From NCBI GenBank assembly GCA_951812925.1, contig OX638372.1:10073410-10137409 (forward strand): DNA of 64,000 bases, written 5' to 3'. The notes under the pieces were generated by a model. The model was not told the origin of the DNA and did not search any database. It saw nothing but the letters and a program-made list of their open reading frames with translations. Positions 9,789 to 21,884 of this stretch are shown here, piece after piece; the stretch's first letter is position 1, and every line of letters begins with the position of its first letter. Origin of the DNA: Calliopum simillimum. Lineage: Eukaryota; Arthropoda; Insecta; Diptera; Lauxaniidae. Position numbers and translations under genes: made by a program.

Positions 9789-9996
9789 GAAGCTGTGGAA
9801 AAGAAAATTAAAAAGTTACGTAAGTATTTACAATTGATATTCAATGTGGTTGCTTAGCTTCACATTTATTTTTTTATTTCATTAAGTATCCACGCACGAT
9901 AAATCAGGTTAAATATTCATTGATTTCACAATATTATTTGCTATTTTTTATAACATTCTTTTTACAAAAAACAAAAAATAAATTGATTTTGCTTAC

Positions 9997-10110
9997 TTTC
10001 GAAGAAAAATTTGCGTGATTTATTTGAAGAAACGTCAAAATTTTTACAATAAAATAGCTACGTTCGATAACAATGCAAATATTTTGATTAAATAAAAACG
10101 TAGAAAGCGA
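9997..10110 (-). other. candidate 5' UTR exon of the ND-MNLL transcript
   Basis: A splice donor (GTAAGC) on the minus strand at 9996-9991 could pair with the acceptor at 9793, giving an intron of about 200 nt. The upstream exon boundary is not visible. Confidence 0.35.
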
Positions 10111-10344
10111 ACGAAACATCTGATAGTATGGTTAATACGTTCGTTATTTCATGTAATTCGTTTACTTCATTTTTAGGCCAAGAATGACTGATAGAAAAAA
10201 AGGGAATATTCATCCATCAAAACGAACAAAAGAGGACAAGAAGGTGTGGGTTAGTGCTGGCTTACGCGGACAGTGCTATATAAACACGATTCAGACAAGG
10301 TAGTTGGCCAACTATTTCTGCCATGTGAACCTCGATATTACCTC

Positions 10345-10665
10345 ATCAATTTACAAAAATGTACCCAAAACGGTCACTTTGAAAGCCCGAAGATACCTCT
10401 GTTCATGTCCAAAATACATTTTCGCATTTAACCATCAATTGGTGCAATAAAATTATTTTACAAAAGTGTCTAAGACGGTTACATTGACGGTGAGATGTAC
10501 CTCTGGTCTTGTCTAAAATATATTTGCGACCTTTCCCCATTGATTGCTGCAGTAATGTTTTTACAAAAATGGGCCCAAAACGTTCACCTTGAGGGCTCGG
10601 AGATTCTCTGATCACATCCAAAATAACATTTGCGACCTTTCTCCATCGACTGGTGCAATATCTTT
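10345..10665. repeat. three tandem copies of a repeat of about 105 bp
   Basis: Units starting near 10349, 10451 and 10556 share TTTTACAAAA(A/G)TG, a CC(A/T)AAA(A/G)CG block and GCGACCTTTC(C/T)CCAT. They are diverged from each other, so the array is old. No coding potential. Confidence 0.7.
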
Positions 10666-11110
10666 TTTTTTTTTTAAATGAACGCGGTTATTTGACTTAA
10701 TACCATCAATTCCATACAATTAAGTAAACTTTTCGTGAAAACAGAGATCAATTTTATTCATTTTTGAAAAATGTCAACCAATTCATACTATGGCATTACT
10801 TTGCTACGTTTTAGATGTAACTCAATTGTAAAATAAACGAACCATATATTAAATTCAAATAGTTAATGATTCGGGATGACCATCACCTTACTCTTTCCGC
10901 TCTTTCCATTTTCACAACAAACACGAAATTTTGCAAAAATCACAGAATTACAACAATCATGCAAAGTATCAAATGTGTGCTGTAGTTCAAGGAATTCAGT
11001 TTTCTACCGCATATTTGCTTCCCGTTGCTTTGCACAAACAATCGATGTTAGCTCGCTGTGGTTGCATATTCGCTACTAAAATAATGTTCAAACACATTCT
11101 ATGAAAAAAA

Positions 11111-11116
11111 TTTATT
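11111..11116 (-). terminator. polyadenylation signal of spidey
   Basis: AATAAA on the minus strand, 75 nt after the stop codon. A second AATAAA overlaps the stop itself. Confidence 0.45.
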
Positions 11117-11190
11117 TCTAAGTTTTTTGGTATTTTATGACACATTGTTTTGATCTTTCACAGCTGTATGTAATCAAATTATTATTATAT

Positions 11191-14100
11191 TTATTGCTTT
11201 TTAGCCAAATTGCGCAATGCCTTTTGGCGCGTCGCTAAAAGTTTCTTCAAAACCATTTTTCCTGTATATTGCTCTCCCATAACGCATGAGAATACCCGTA
11301 TGGACAATTGCATTATTGCATGAGGCCAATAACCCGCTGTTTGACCACTAATCCCCAAAGTACTTAAAGCAGATTCTACATAGGTTTTAGGTGATGGCGC
11401 AAACAAGCTTGGTTTGCGTATTTTCGTCATATTGGTTGCAACAAATCCAGGCTGTACACTCTGCACTATAATGCCTTGAGATTCATATTCGGTATGAAGA
11501 TTAGCGCTGAATTTGTTCACAAAAGCCTAGAAAATAACGAAATAACTTTTAAGAAAATGGTTTTTACTTTTTTTTATCAAACAACCAACCTTTGTCGAGC
11601 TGTACACTGTCATTAAGGGATTTGGTATTACTCCAGATGTAGACGAAATATTGATGATGACACCTTTCTTCTTTTCAACCATAATGGGAAGAACTAGCTG
11701 ACACATATGGGTTACGGAATGTATGTTTGCGGAGACAATATCACGCAAGAATGTTGGATTTTTATCATTAATCTCAATGAAAAATTCAGGATATGGAAAA
11801 CTAATGCCAACATTGTTCACCAGTACGCCGATATCGATACCCTCAATATTTTTTTTAATTTTATCATATATTTCAGGACCACCAGTAAAGTCGACATCGA
11901 TGACTTTGGTTTGAACTTTATACGTATCACCTAAAAGAAAAAAAAAAAAAAAATGCATTAATATAAGTAGAACTTGTATAGTCAAAGTATTTTATGGAGA
12001 TATATCACATTTATAAGCTACATAAAAGATCATCATCATTTGCTATAGTTCTAGAAAAGAAAGTGCTTAAAATTCTGAATAAAATTTCTCAAAGAACATT
12101 TAAGGTGTATTACTGTATAGAAAAATCGTACTCTATTTTGATGAAATGTTTGTAAAATGCTAGAGATACTGACGCTAATATGTTCTATTTGAGAGTTTAC
12201 TTAGTCAGAAAAGCGTTTGGAAGGGTAGGATTTTTGTTTCTAAGCTCCTGCCTTGGCATTATTGAAATGGAAGCGAAACTCAAATGTTACAAGCGATTTC
12301 GTAAGGTACGGAGTATCATCTTATTTAGAATACTAGAGTTCGATCTATGGCCGAGAGCCTACCCTTTGAATTTGTCTTTTAAGATACTAAGCAACTTTAA
12401 ACTTAAGCAATCAATTAATAAAAATGTCTGCATATTTTCATTTTAAAGACGTGGCACTACTCCTTCCTTGAGAGTGCAATAAAACACAAAAAATTTTTAT
12501 ATTCCTTCATTGGGGTTAAGCCTATCTCTATAACAAATTTCATAGAAATCGATGAAACAGTTTAGTCATGATAGTTTTTTTTTTATTTAGGGGTGTGGCA
12601 TCGCCCATTTAAAAATACAAGAGTCGTATTGTCGTCCTTTAGTATTTAACCTATCTCTATAACAAACTTCATAAAATCGATGAATTGGATTAGTCGAGAG
12701 CATTTTTACAATGTAGGAGCGTGACACCGCCCACTTTTAAAAAGAAAATTTTGTACATTGCTATTTCTAACGACTTTTCCAACAAAAACAGAAACAGGGA
12801 TTGAACCGATTTCAATTGCATATTTGTATAATGATTATATGTGTAACAATATTTGCCGTAAACGCCACTTCCTTGAAAAAGCAAAAGCAGATAGCTTGTG
12901 CTCGTCTCTACACAAGTTATGTGCTTTTGCTGTTTCAACGAAGTGGCGTTTACGGCAAAATAATACTCAGCCGACGATATGATATGTCAATTTTTAAAAA
13001 TTTTTAAGAAAACGGAATTAAAAGCTTATTTGAAGAAAAAAATCATACAAAAGCTGTCATATCCTATTCTCTCATATATTTTATCTCGGAAACTGGAAGG
13101 TGTAGTGATATACGATTTTGTCAGCTCGTGGATCTCACTGAGAACTGCATATATAAAGAAAAAAACCTTTTACGAAAAATACGGGTATATCATATTTTGA
13201 CATCTTTATGCATATTGGGGGTTATCGTAAATCAATATTATTTCAAACTGCAACGAATTTACCGGGAATTTATTTACGACAACCCACATATATGTAGATG
13301 TGAACGTGATTTTGTCACAATTCTCGTACTTTCTTCATTATAGGACTTACCAATATCCTTGGCAACAGTTTCCAATTTGGGCAAAGATCGACTAATAAGC
13401 ACCAAATTTAGTCCTTCCTTGGCAAGCTGGAACAATAAAATTCATTTTTTTTTTTTAATATAACTATTGATAGTAGGTAAAATTAAGAATAATTTTTTGG
13501 ACTAAGTAATTCCTTAAAATGTAGCTGGACTTAGCCACATTTATATTTGAGCGGAGATATGTATGTATGTAATCGTTGCAGATTTGTTGAATTTTACCAT
13601 GAGGGACACCTAATTATAACAAATTTTAATTTTTACAAGTATCGCCCAGAGGAGGAAACTCAAAAACAAAAAATTATATAATTTTGGTACTTTTTGGGCA
13701 CTATTGGTTAATTTTTTTTACTATGTACGAGTAATTGGTACAAAATAGAAAAACTCTTATCATTCCTGGTACGATGTAAACCCTTGTGCCGCATCTAGAT
13801 TCCAATGGATTAATATGGATAAAGAAAGTGTCCATTTGAATCTATTTGGATCCATACAAGCCAGACCACGAAACCTCTGGATTGAATACCTATCCATTTT
13901 AATCTATTTGAATCTAAGGGCTAGTTTACATAGACATTCATAATCAAAATAATCATATATTTGTTGATTATTTTAATCATGAAATGAATGAGCAAACGAT
14001 GCCACTTCACGAAATCAAACAGAGTTGTGTTGTAAAATATTTCACAAAAACAGAGTTGTGTTGTAAAATGTTCCACAATTTGTTCCTTTTGGGAGTAAAA

Positions 14101-17100
14101 TAATACAGTTTTCGTGAAGAATACTACGAGATGGATGAAATAAGTGGTTAGTAGCAATCTTTAAATCAGTACCATCAAAATTTGAGAGACCAAACAAAAT
14201 TAACTCACAGTTTGACACAAAAAATATTAAAATAAATAGCATTAAAAAAGTAGTAAAATAATACTAGTAATCTAAAGTTACATGAATGTGAACAAAATAT
14301 GTATAGTTTTAAACATGAATCAACAAAATTTATGATTATTTTGATTATGAATGTCTATGTAAACTAGCCCTAATGGATTGTATGGATTGAAATGGATTTA
14401 AAAAATAAAAAATCAACTTATTATGCGAGCAATGTTTTCACTTTAAACATGGCATTTACTTGATGTTTATAAAGTGCAGTAACAAAAAAGGTTTACATAC
14501 AGTTAACCTAAATAATTGCAGTTGGATTAAAATGGATTAGACTGGATTGACATTGATCGCGCTTTTCTTCTAAGTGCATACTTGGATTGAAAAGGACTCA
14601 AATGGATTGGAGTTGGACTTTATTTCCAGTGAGAAATAACGCAATCCCAGGAACCCACGATATTGTTCAAGCCCAATATTATCTCCTTGATGATCACAAA
14701 TCAACAAAGTCCAGTGGATTTGACTGGATTGACGTCGATCGCGTTTTTTTCCAAGTGCTACTTGGATTGAAAAGTACTCAAATGGATTGTAATTTTAATT
14801 TAATTCATCGCGGGGTGCGATTGGATCTTGTAATATTTCCCGTCGCATTTATCGCGTACATCTGGTACACAATTCTGGATCGAAATCTGGATCCAGAAAG
14901 AATGATAGACGGCGTCTATTTGAAACCATTCCAATCTTTCTTAACAATCTATGTTCCTTGGATTTAAATAGATTGATTTAACTTTAAATTCAAATATATC
15001 CGAGAAATCTGGTACACAATTCTGGATCAAAACCGGGATCAAGAAAGATTGATAGACTGCGTCTATTTGAAACCATTCCAATCTTTCGCAACAATCCATA
15101 TTCCCTGGATTTAAATGGATTAATCCGATTTTTAGTCCAAATCTATCCGAGTATTCTGGTACACAATTCTGGATCAAAATGGATTGTTAAAATTTAATCC
15201 ATTTCAATCCAGACGCAGCACAAGGAAAGCGAAACGTAAAAAAACTAACCTTAAATCACTGATTTGCGTTTTATCTTTCTCTTTGAGCTTCCTCATATTT
15301 TCAGCGCTGTTTGATAGCGTATTTTGTTATAAATATTGAAAAATTTTAAATTAATTTTACTTGGCTTAAAGGCAACGTATTAAAATAATTTTAACCTTAT
15401 GCAAATCAACACACAGATAACTTTCTAATGGTATATGACTCAAAGTCATACACTATTTCTAACATAATAAAAAAGGGTGACAAATTTTTGTCCCGCATAT
15501 TTTATAGATATATTAAATTAACGTTTTTAGCATATTATTTGACATAAGATTTTAACATGCGAAAAGTGAAATGAAATTCTGTTTTTAGATTTAGCGTTGG
15601 TTCTAGTAGCTAGATCTAGAAAATTTATAATTGGATGAAATTTTAATTTAACATTAATATATGATTTTGCCTTGCTTTAGGAAGTTAATATAACAAAACA
15701 AAGTTCAATGTTTTGAGTCTTGAAAATAAATACATTGCCTACGATGGGGGAAAATTCTCTTTATTTAGTTAACATTAGTTCAACAAAAATACACAAGTCA
15801 TTGTTACATTCATTTTTTAAATGTTTATTAAGCGCTGGATAAGTAAATTTGTTTTTGCACTTGAGAAAAAACCGCTGATGAAAACAAAAAAATGCATTGC
15901 AATGCATTTATTAAACAATTTATTTAAAAAACCAAATCAAACAATTTTTAAATAAATATTTAAGCGTTAATTGCTTGCACTTTGATCACAAACTATACAA
16001 ATTAACTTTTTATATTGTAGGTATGATCATTTTGGAGAAAAAACTTTTTTTCTTAATCACAAAAACAGTACCTATACGAGTAAAAATTGCTCTAAAAAAA
16101 GACCATTTTCCGTAACTTTGGTACGTGATCAACTTAATTCGGCCAAATTTTTTCTCTTATAGCCTTTGATGTACATATATGTATTCTCAAAGGCTTTAAT
16201 TTAATAATAAAAATTGCATTTCGGGGAAGTCGAAACGGAGAAACTGGGTCTCACTAGAAGAATATGACCTCAGAGGTCCAAAGGTCATGAGGTAACTAAT
16301 TAAGATCCTTACATCGCTATGTAATTTTTAAACATCGGATATCACCTGCCGAAGTTATGGAAAAAAGACAATTTTGGCTGTTTTTGGAGTGGTGAAAAAA
16401 AAAATATTTTTTGTTTCCTACATTTTCTCAAGGTAAACCCAAAGTAATTACTCAAAGAATACCTATTTTCCATCAAAATCTTCAATTTTGAGACGACGAT
16501 TTTGCTCATTTTCAATCCCTCGAGCTAACTTTTACGGCAAAGCCACTGTACCAAATTTCACCGAATTATCTTGGTTAGTTTTTCTGTAAAAAATATTTCC
16601 ACAGATAGACAGACAGACACCCAGCCAGACAGACGGACATGGCTATAGCGACTCAGGAGGTGGCGCTGATCAAGAATATGTGTATATACTTTTCTGCATC
16701 TGCCACGTCTTCTTCTCTGCGTTACAAACGGTAGAACAAAGTGAATATACCCTGGGTGTAGGGTATAAAAACGACACTTTTAGTTCAATATATGTACTTA
16801 AGAATTCATATTAACGCAATTTTACAGAAACCGTTTGATATTTCATTTATCCGAAGCAATTTACATATTTGAAACCTTTCTTCGTAATAAATATTCAATA
16901 ACTGAACTCGAGGTTGAAGCTTTATTCTATGCACGTTTTTCTTTTTCTGTCTGAATGAAAAAATAAAAAAAAACATTCCAAATAATGCTTTACGTAGTGA
17001 TAGAAAAAAGCAGAGAGTAGCATGCGTTTTTATGAGGATATGTATTTTGTACACACAATAATATAACAGGGTGCTCGCCAGAAAAACCTCTGTTATTGAA

Positions 17101-20100
17101 CAAACTTAGAAAAATAATAGTTTCTACCTTTCCTTTCTTTATTAAATGCTATATGAGAAAATTTTTAGACTTCTTAATTATTATACTACCAATATTCAGC
17201 TGCAGAGCTATGTATGTATATATATTTATTAGCAATCGAACTAACTTTTCTTGTAAATATATTTATCTTCTCTCGAGATCCTTAATGTAGTCATCTAAGT
17301 CCTTCAGTAAAATATCAGTTTCAAAAATTAATTTTGCTGCCCCCTAAAAGTCCATTTTCCGTCCGGAAGGTTTCGCCCTTTGCCCCCATAGCTAGGCCAC
17401 TGCATAGAGCCTACAAAAAACTCATTCATCGTGAATAGTGACTAGCTAGTGACTTCAATTATCTCGATATGTGTATTAGACCGGAGCGTTTTGGACGAAT
17501 GTTTAAAATTCGTCGCGGATCCGGCAGAATTGTAAAGTCAAACTATCGACATGAAGATTGCCGCCATCCTAGCTCTGAGAGATGACGGGAAGAGGTGCCG
17601 ATATATTTTTGAAGGTTGAAAAACGTGGTTCAAAAATGCATGCTCATCGGTCCGAAATGAATCAATTCTCAGCTTCGTAGTAGGTCGAAAATTGAAATCC
17701 AAGACATGGATTCTTATGTTTTGTTAAGTTTAATTGAATTAATTAATATACGAATGAAAAGAAATAAGAAGCAGTTTTCTTTAAGAATCGAGTGCTGTAG
17801 AAAAATAGTGGGTTGCTTACGCAACATTCATGAAAAACGAATTTTTAATATTAAAAAATATCACGAAATCGGCCGAAAATATCACCGTTCGGACGGTTTT
17901 TTTTTCGGTGGCTCCTAGTAAAATTTTTTTAGAATATTTTTGGAGAATTTTTAAACCTATTATAAACAAGTTTTTGGAAAAAGGAGTCAAAAAGACCCTT
18001 AAAAACGCGACATAATGGGTTAAGATAATCTAAAATATTCTGCCGTCCTAAGAAAGAATGCCGTAACTCCAATAAATTTTTATTTCTGTAAAATGAGTTT
18101 TTGTTTTTCTTACTGTTTCGTTTCCTCAACGGTTTCAGCTTTAAGGAAAACTGGTTTTTATTCCTCATTCCTAGAGTATTTTTCACGTTCTACATAATGG
18201 CAATAGTAGAAATAGCCAATTTCGTAAATTTCAGTCGAAAATGGAGTTATGGTAATATGTTTTGCATCGCACTACTTCTGACGAAGCTGATACAAATCAA
18301 AAATGCCGTAAAGGCAACTTTTGATTAAATTTACTGTGAAGAAAGAGTAAATCCGAAGAAACACTCTTGTCTTTTGGTGACCAAGACCAATACCAATTTT
18401 GTGTCTACTAGTTTTTTCTTCCTGGCAAGCTCTTTTCCGTTGTTCTGCAGTGTCTTTGTAATATTTCCGCTTACGCACAGTTCCTTTTTTTGTAAGAGGG
18501 ATTTGATCTGATTCGTTGTCCGCCATGTGGGTTTGAATTTCCTTAAGTTGTGAATTCCAACTTAAATCACAGATTAATTGAATCGGTCATTTTTAAAAGG
18601 GGATATGTGTCGGTTGACAGAGAATTATTCTTTTGCCTTTTTGTCATTGTGGCGATGGCACTGGTTGGTTTATCTATTTTCCAAGTACGCAGATTACTGC
18701 TTATTATTATTGTTAGTTAATCCCCATCACTAAAATCGCACTGAAATAAGATTTACCAAACTTATGAGGACTTTTCTTAAATTTTTTATAAGTTTCAATT
18801 TAGTCACATATCCCCTTTTAAAAATGACAAATTCAATCAATCTGAGCTGCTACAATTTTCCTCTGTGGAACCATACTCTAAAATAGATCCTAGAGAAATT
18901 TTTACTGACTGACTTGTCCAGAGGCCATAATCGAAACTTCCTACGCGCACAATATGTGTCATAAAGAAAATTTGTTTGTTTTTAAAATGATTTAGGGAAA
19001 CGAAATGATTTTAAAAATGTATGATACTACATACATTTTTATGGAGTTGCGGTGTTTTTGCTTAGCATGTGGAGATACGGTATTCTTAAATTGTAAAATG
19101 TGCACGGCTGGGAGTTACGACAAAAGTCGTAGTTGATTTTATAGGGAAAATAAAGGTATAATGCAACCTGTTCTTGTGGGTTGACAGACAGAACCGTGAT
19201 GACCCAAAAAACGCCATAAACTCATTTTTTTTGAAAATTGGAGTTATCGCATTCTTGCTTAGGACGGCAGTATTGTTCCATGCTTGATTTTACATTAATG
19301 ATACTCGTGAAATTCCGATTTTCGTCTGCTTGATCTTTACTTTACTTTTTTATACGTATTTAAGTGTATCTTTCATTAGACACTGCACGGTAGCCCAATT
19401 GAAATTTTAGCGTAAATTTCGATTACAAAAATGTGTTTTTTAATTGCATGATAGTTTTGCATGTCCCTAACATGAATTTACTAAAGCTGTACAAGCTGTT
19501 TTGATGAAGTTTGGTCGGTAGTTGGCGAAAATAAATAATAGTAATTTGTTGAGTTATTTTAAAAAGAATTGTAGCAATCGTTTTTTTATTTATTATTTGA
19601 AGAAAATTTATTTAATCTGTCTGAAAATTTTCTTAACTTTACATAGAAACTTTGTACAAATAGCATTAATAAATTTCGTGTTGATATTTAACTTTTTCAT
19701 CAAAGCGTTAAAGTTACAATATAATTATAGTCTATTGATTTTAAAAGGAACTAAGCCGTTTACGGTTTTTATTACAGACATCGGTAAATGGGTCATTTAA
19801 GAAGAAAAAACCGTGGTTTGCTATTTAATTAGTGGGTGAAAATCGAAGAGGGTGAGAGGAGAATAAACTCTTTACAGTTTTTTCAATATATCTAGTGAAC
19901 AAATTTCGATATTTTAAAAAAAAAAAATTTTAGAGAATTAAACTTGCCATCGAAATTAAAAAATTATTTTAAATATTTAAAAATAAATTGCTTATGCTAA
20001 AAATGTTGAAAACAAAAAAAAAAAAAACCAAAAATTTCGAATTCTTGTGATTTTTTTTTTTCAATCTTTTGCCTCTAACTTTTGTATGGTCAGAGATAGG

Positions 20101-21339
20101 TAAAAACATAGCGAAATATAAAAAAAGCAAATAAAATTTCTTTCAAAATGCTATATTAAAGAATTTTTTAGGTTAAAAATATGGCCACTCGAACATGTGA
20201 TCGGAAAAACTGTTTTACTCAACACCAAGGTGTCTTACGAAAAAAGTGCATTAGACAAAAATTATTTAGAATCGTCCAAAAAATACATATGATTTTTTTC
20301 AGAATTTTTGGGGACATTTTATAATTTTTCAAAAATTGATAAAAAAAAATAAAAAAAGTTCCAAAAAATTCTGACAAAAAATTCAAATGTATTTCCTGTA
20401 CAGTTCTAAGAATTTTTTACCTTATATACTTTTCTCGTTAGATGTCAGATGTCTTGGTTTTGAGTAAAAACCGTTTAATCGACCGCATAAACAAAATTTC
20501 CATGTTCGAGTGGTCAATTTTTGATGCAAGAAATTTTTTAATAAATCATTTTAAAGAAAATTTTATCTTCTTTTGTTATATTTGGCTATCTCTGACCATA
20601 AAAAAGTTAGAGGCAAAAGAGTAAAAAAAACACCCATTCGAAAAGTTCATTGAAAAGTTCATCGAAAAGATGTATAATTCTCGATGCCTGTGATGAAAAA
20701 TTGGATGTTTTATATGCATTGTAGAGAAATAGGATGTTTCTAACGAAATAAATAAGAGGCATCGAAATCCCCCAGTTTTCGTCAAAAATTTGTAAAATAT
20801 TCTTCTTTTCGACATAATGAATAAAAAGTCCTCCAAAATACACTTTTTTCACATTAGAACGTACGCGTAGTAAACTTTCTATTTATTTGCACTGTTATTG
20901 AACATTGATTTATGTGCGCAGAATAAATACAAAGTTCATGGATAAATCAATATTAGAAATGCACTTTTGTGTAACATACCGCTTTTGCATAGGACAATCC
21001 AATTCCATCGGTTGCTCCAGTAACAACTGTAAAATGAAATAAAATAGTTGTCACCAAATGGCTTATCAATTCTTATCAAAAAAAAGCACATAAATTACAC
21101 ATTTTTATCTTTCAAAAGCGAAAAAATGAAGTAATCGATTTGTGACCTCCATATCAAAGTGCAAATGACGACTCACCGGCCCACGAGCCCATGCTTTTGA
21201 AATTAATTTTGGTGCCGAAAAATTTCGGTCCAATAATATTCAAATACAGCCATGGCAGCACCCGTCGTACGATTTGGAAGCCCACTATTGAAATCGCAAT
21301 GCTGCCTAAAATTCTTGATTCTCTGGAATCGAAATCCAT
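11191..21339 (-). CDS. spidey: very-long-chain 3-oxoacyl-CoA reductase / 17-beta-hydroxysteroid dehydrogenase 12 type (spidey), five coding exons, 320 aa
   Basis: Coding exons on the minus strand, 5' to 3': 21339-21177, 21026-20980, 13426-13351, 11930-11590, 11526-11191. All borders are GT-AG, and the lengths (163, 47, 76, 341, 336) join in frame to 963 nt. The product is an ER-anchored short-chain dehydrogenase that reduces 3-ketoacyl-CoA in fatty-acid elongation; fly spidey is also linked to steroid inactivation. Residues 1-54 contain the membrane anchor (about 10-35). The NADP-binding TGATDGIG is at 57-64, NNVG lies mid-protein, catalytic Ser is at 192 (INISSTSG), and YSSTK gives Tyr205/Lys209. 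The C-terminal half keeps the spidey-type QSVQPGFVATNM and APSPKTYV. Length equals fly spidey (about 320). The 7.5-kb intron between exons 2 and 3 is filled with mobile elements. No defects seen. Confidence 0.93.
12000..12449. other. spidey intron sequence with no recognised feature
   Basis: AT-rich part of the 1.4-kb intron between coding exons 3 and 4. The open frame at 12180-12446 has no recognisable domain. Confidence 0.4.
12450..12745. repeat. tandem repeat of about 133 bp with GGCGTGGCACCGCCCAC-type core
   Basis: Three units carry variants of GTGGCA(C/T)CGCCCA and CCTATCTCTATAACAAA(T/C)TTCATA. The same short core recurs in a separate array at 50190-50510. Confidence 0.65.
12852..12960. 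repeat. 109-bp hairpin with arms of about 48 bp
   Basis: TTTGCCGTAAACGCCACTTC at the left is the inverse of the right end. The arms continue through AAGCAAAAGCA to CTTGTG. It lies in a spidey intron. Confidence 0.7.
13215..13295. repeat. degenerate copy of the GGGGGTTATCGT hairpin MITE
   Basis: TTGGGGGTTATCGTAAATCA at the left and TTTACGACAACCC at the right are decayed ends of the hairpin family at 8301 and 8430. Confidence 0.6.
13782..15225. mobile_element. TGGATT-rich element with inverted ends, carrying a nested MITE
   Basis: The left end (CTTGTGCCGCATCTAGATTC) and right end are inverted, about 80% alike over 34 bp. The body is studded with TGGATT/AATCCA motifs and contains two tandem copies of a unit of about 130 bp (from 14862) plus a direct repeat at about 14521 and 14700. 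A 453-bp MITE (13918-14370) is inserted inside. No ORF is intact. It lies in the large spidey intron. Confidence 0.65.
13918..14370. mobile_element. Harbinger-type MITE, copy 1 (453 bp)
   Basis: Inverted ends begin GGGCTAGTTTACATAGACAT and continue TCATAATCAAAATAATCAT. A 3-bp direct duplication TAA flanks both sides (13915-13917 and 14371-14373). The second copy is at 38093-38569. Short G-rich ends and a 3-bp site point to the PIF/Harbinger group; this is inference because no transposase is present. Confidence 0.75.
15226..16020. other. AT-rich spidey intron sequence, nothing recognised
   Basis: No ORF of note, no clear inverted or tandem structure by eye. Confidence 0.4.
16200..16770 (+). 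repeat. Helitron-like (INE-1/DINE-1-like) interspersed repeat
   Basis: The segment contains CAGACAGACGGACATGGCTA followed by TATAGCGACTC and CTGATCAAGAATATGTGTATATACTTT, and ends GAATATACCCTGGGTGTAGGG. This text layout is familiar from fly INE-1/DINE-1 repeats. The same end recurs at 62430-62462. No coding sequence. Confidence 0.55.
16771..18036. other. spidey intron sequence, unassigned
   Basis: Short open frames only. The stretch 17460-17700 is less AT-rich and may be an old element remnant, but nothing is recognisable. Confidence 0.35.
18272..18526 (-). CDS. hypothetical basic 84-aa ORF inside the 1231-bp transposon
   Basis: The ORF starts MADNESDQIPLTKKGTVRKR and is Lys/Arg-rich for its first 45 residues, then hydrophobic. 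The basic start resembles a nuclear or DNA-binding N-terminus. It may be the first exon of a transposase whose remainder was deleted. I do not recognise a domain and it may be non-functional. Confidence 0.3.
   Translation of the reverse strand: MADNESDQIPLTKKGTVRKRKYYKDTAEQRKRACQEEKTSRHKIGIGLGHQKTRVFLRIYSFFTVNLIKSCLYGIFDLYQLRQK
18571..18842. repeat. 272-bp element with 40-bp inverted ends, nested
   Basis: The ends share TCATTTTTAAAAGGGGATAT in inverted orientation, with flanking CAGATT(A/G)ATTGAAT also inverted (about 36 of 40 positions). It is embedded in the 1231-bp transposon. Confidence 0.7.
20065..20620. mobile_element. foldback element of about 556 bp
   Basis: The left end (TCTTTTGCCTCTAACTTTTG) and right end are inverted over about 35 bp through GGTCAGAGATAG. 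The interior also holds inverted sub-blocks. Parts of the interior resemble 35500-35650. No ORF with a recognisable domain. Confidence 0.65.
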
Positions 21340-21880
21340 TGTAAAAAGTGCAGAATTGTCGAGGTGTTTAAAAATGCAGCGTAATTTCTTAATTTTTTTT
21401 TAATATTTTTAGTTGACGTTCTATCCGTTGGTTTGCCCGATTTTGCTCCGGTTTATTTTTTATCGCACGTTTCCCGGCCTGAGTTGCTAACGAACTGAAA
21501 ATGTGTCGTTTAACAAAAAATTATTCTCGCTACTTTTACAATTAAAAAAAAATTTTTTGTTTATTTTTTTTGTTTAATTTTTTTTCGATTAGAATTTAAA
21601 TTCAACGCGTATCTTCAAGAACAGTTGAAAACAAAAACTCATTCGCTTGCTTTTTTTTTTTTTTTTTGTTTTGCTGCATGTGTGTATCTATGTCGTTGAT
21701 TCGTTCTCCCTAAATTCCCGTTGTCACGATTACACAACAACAACAACGCATAGTTATTTCCATATAGCACACATTGCAAGGAGGAGGGTAGGGCGCTTTT
21801 CATTTATTTTGCCGAGCGTCAACCCCGTACATTGGCACAGTGACACAATAGTGTTTAATGGAAGACAAAAACAAAAATAA
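21340..21880. other. 5' flank of spidey
   Basis: Probable 5' UTR and promoter region of spidey, with long T-runs and an ACAACAACAAC simple repeat near 21735. No TATA box is clear. Confidence 0.35.
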
Positions 21881-21884
21881 ATAA

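Larger units (their letters stand above)
18040..19270. mobile_element. 1231-bp DNA transposon with CTGCCGTCCTAAG ends and 4-bp site duplication
   Basis: Inverted ends of about 38 bp (CTGCCGTCCTAAG(A/C)AAGAATG) are flanked by TATT on both sides (18036-18039 and 19271-19274). Inside are a short ORF (18272-18526, minus) and a separate hairpin (18571-18842). The superfamily is not assigned; a 4-bp duplication occurs in groups such as Chapaev or Sola. Confidence 0.7.

Noticed and set aside
10183..10302. Acceptor-like TTTTTAG followed by a 39-codon ORF (MTDRKKGNIHPSKR)
   Set aside because: Too short, no donor or partner exon, no recognised family; composition alone is not enough.
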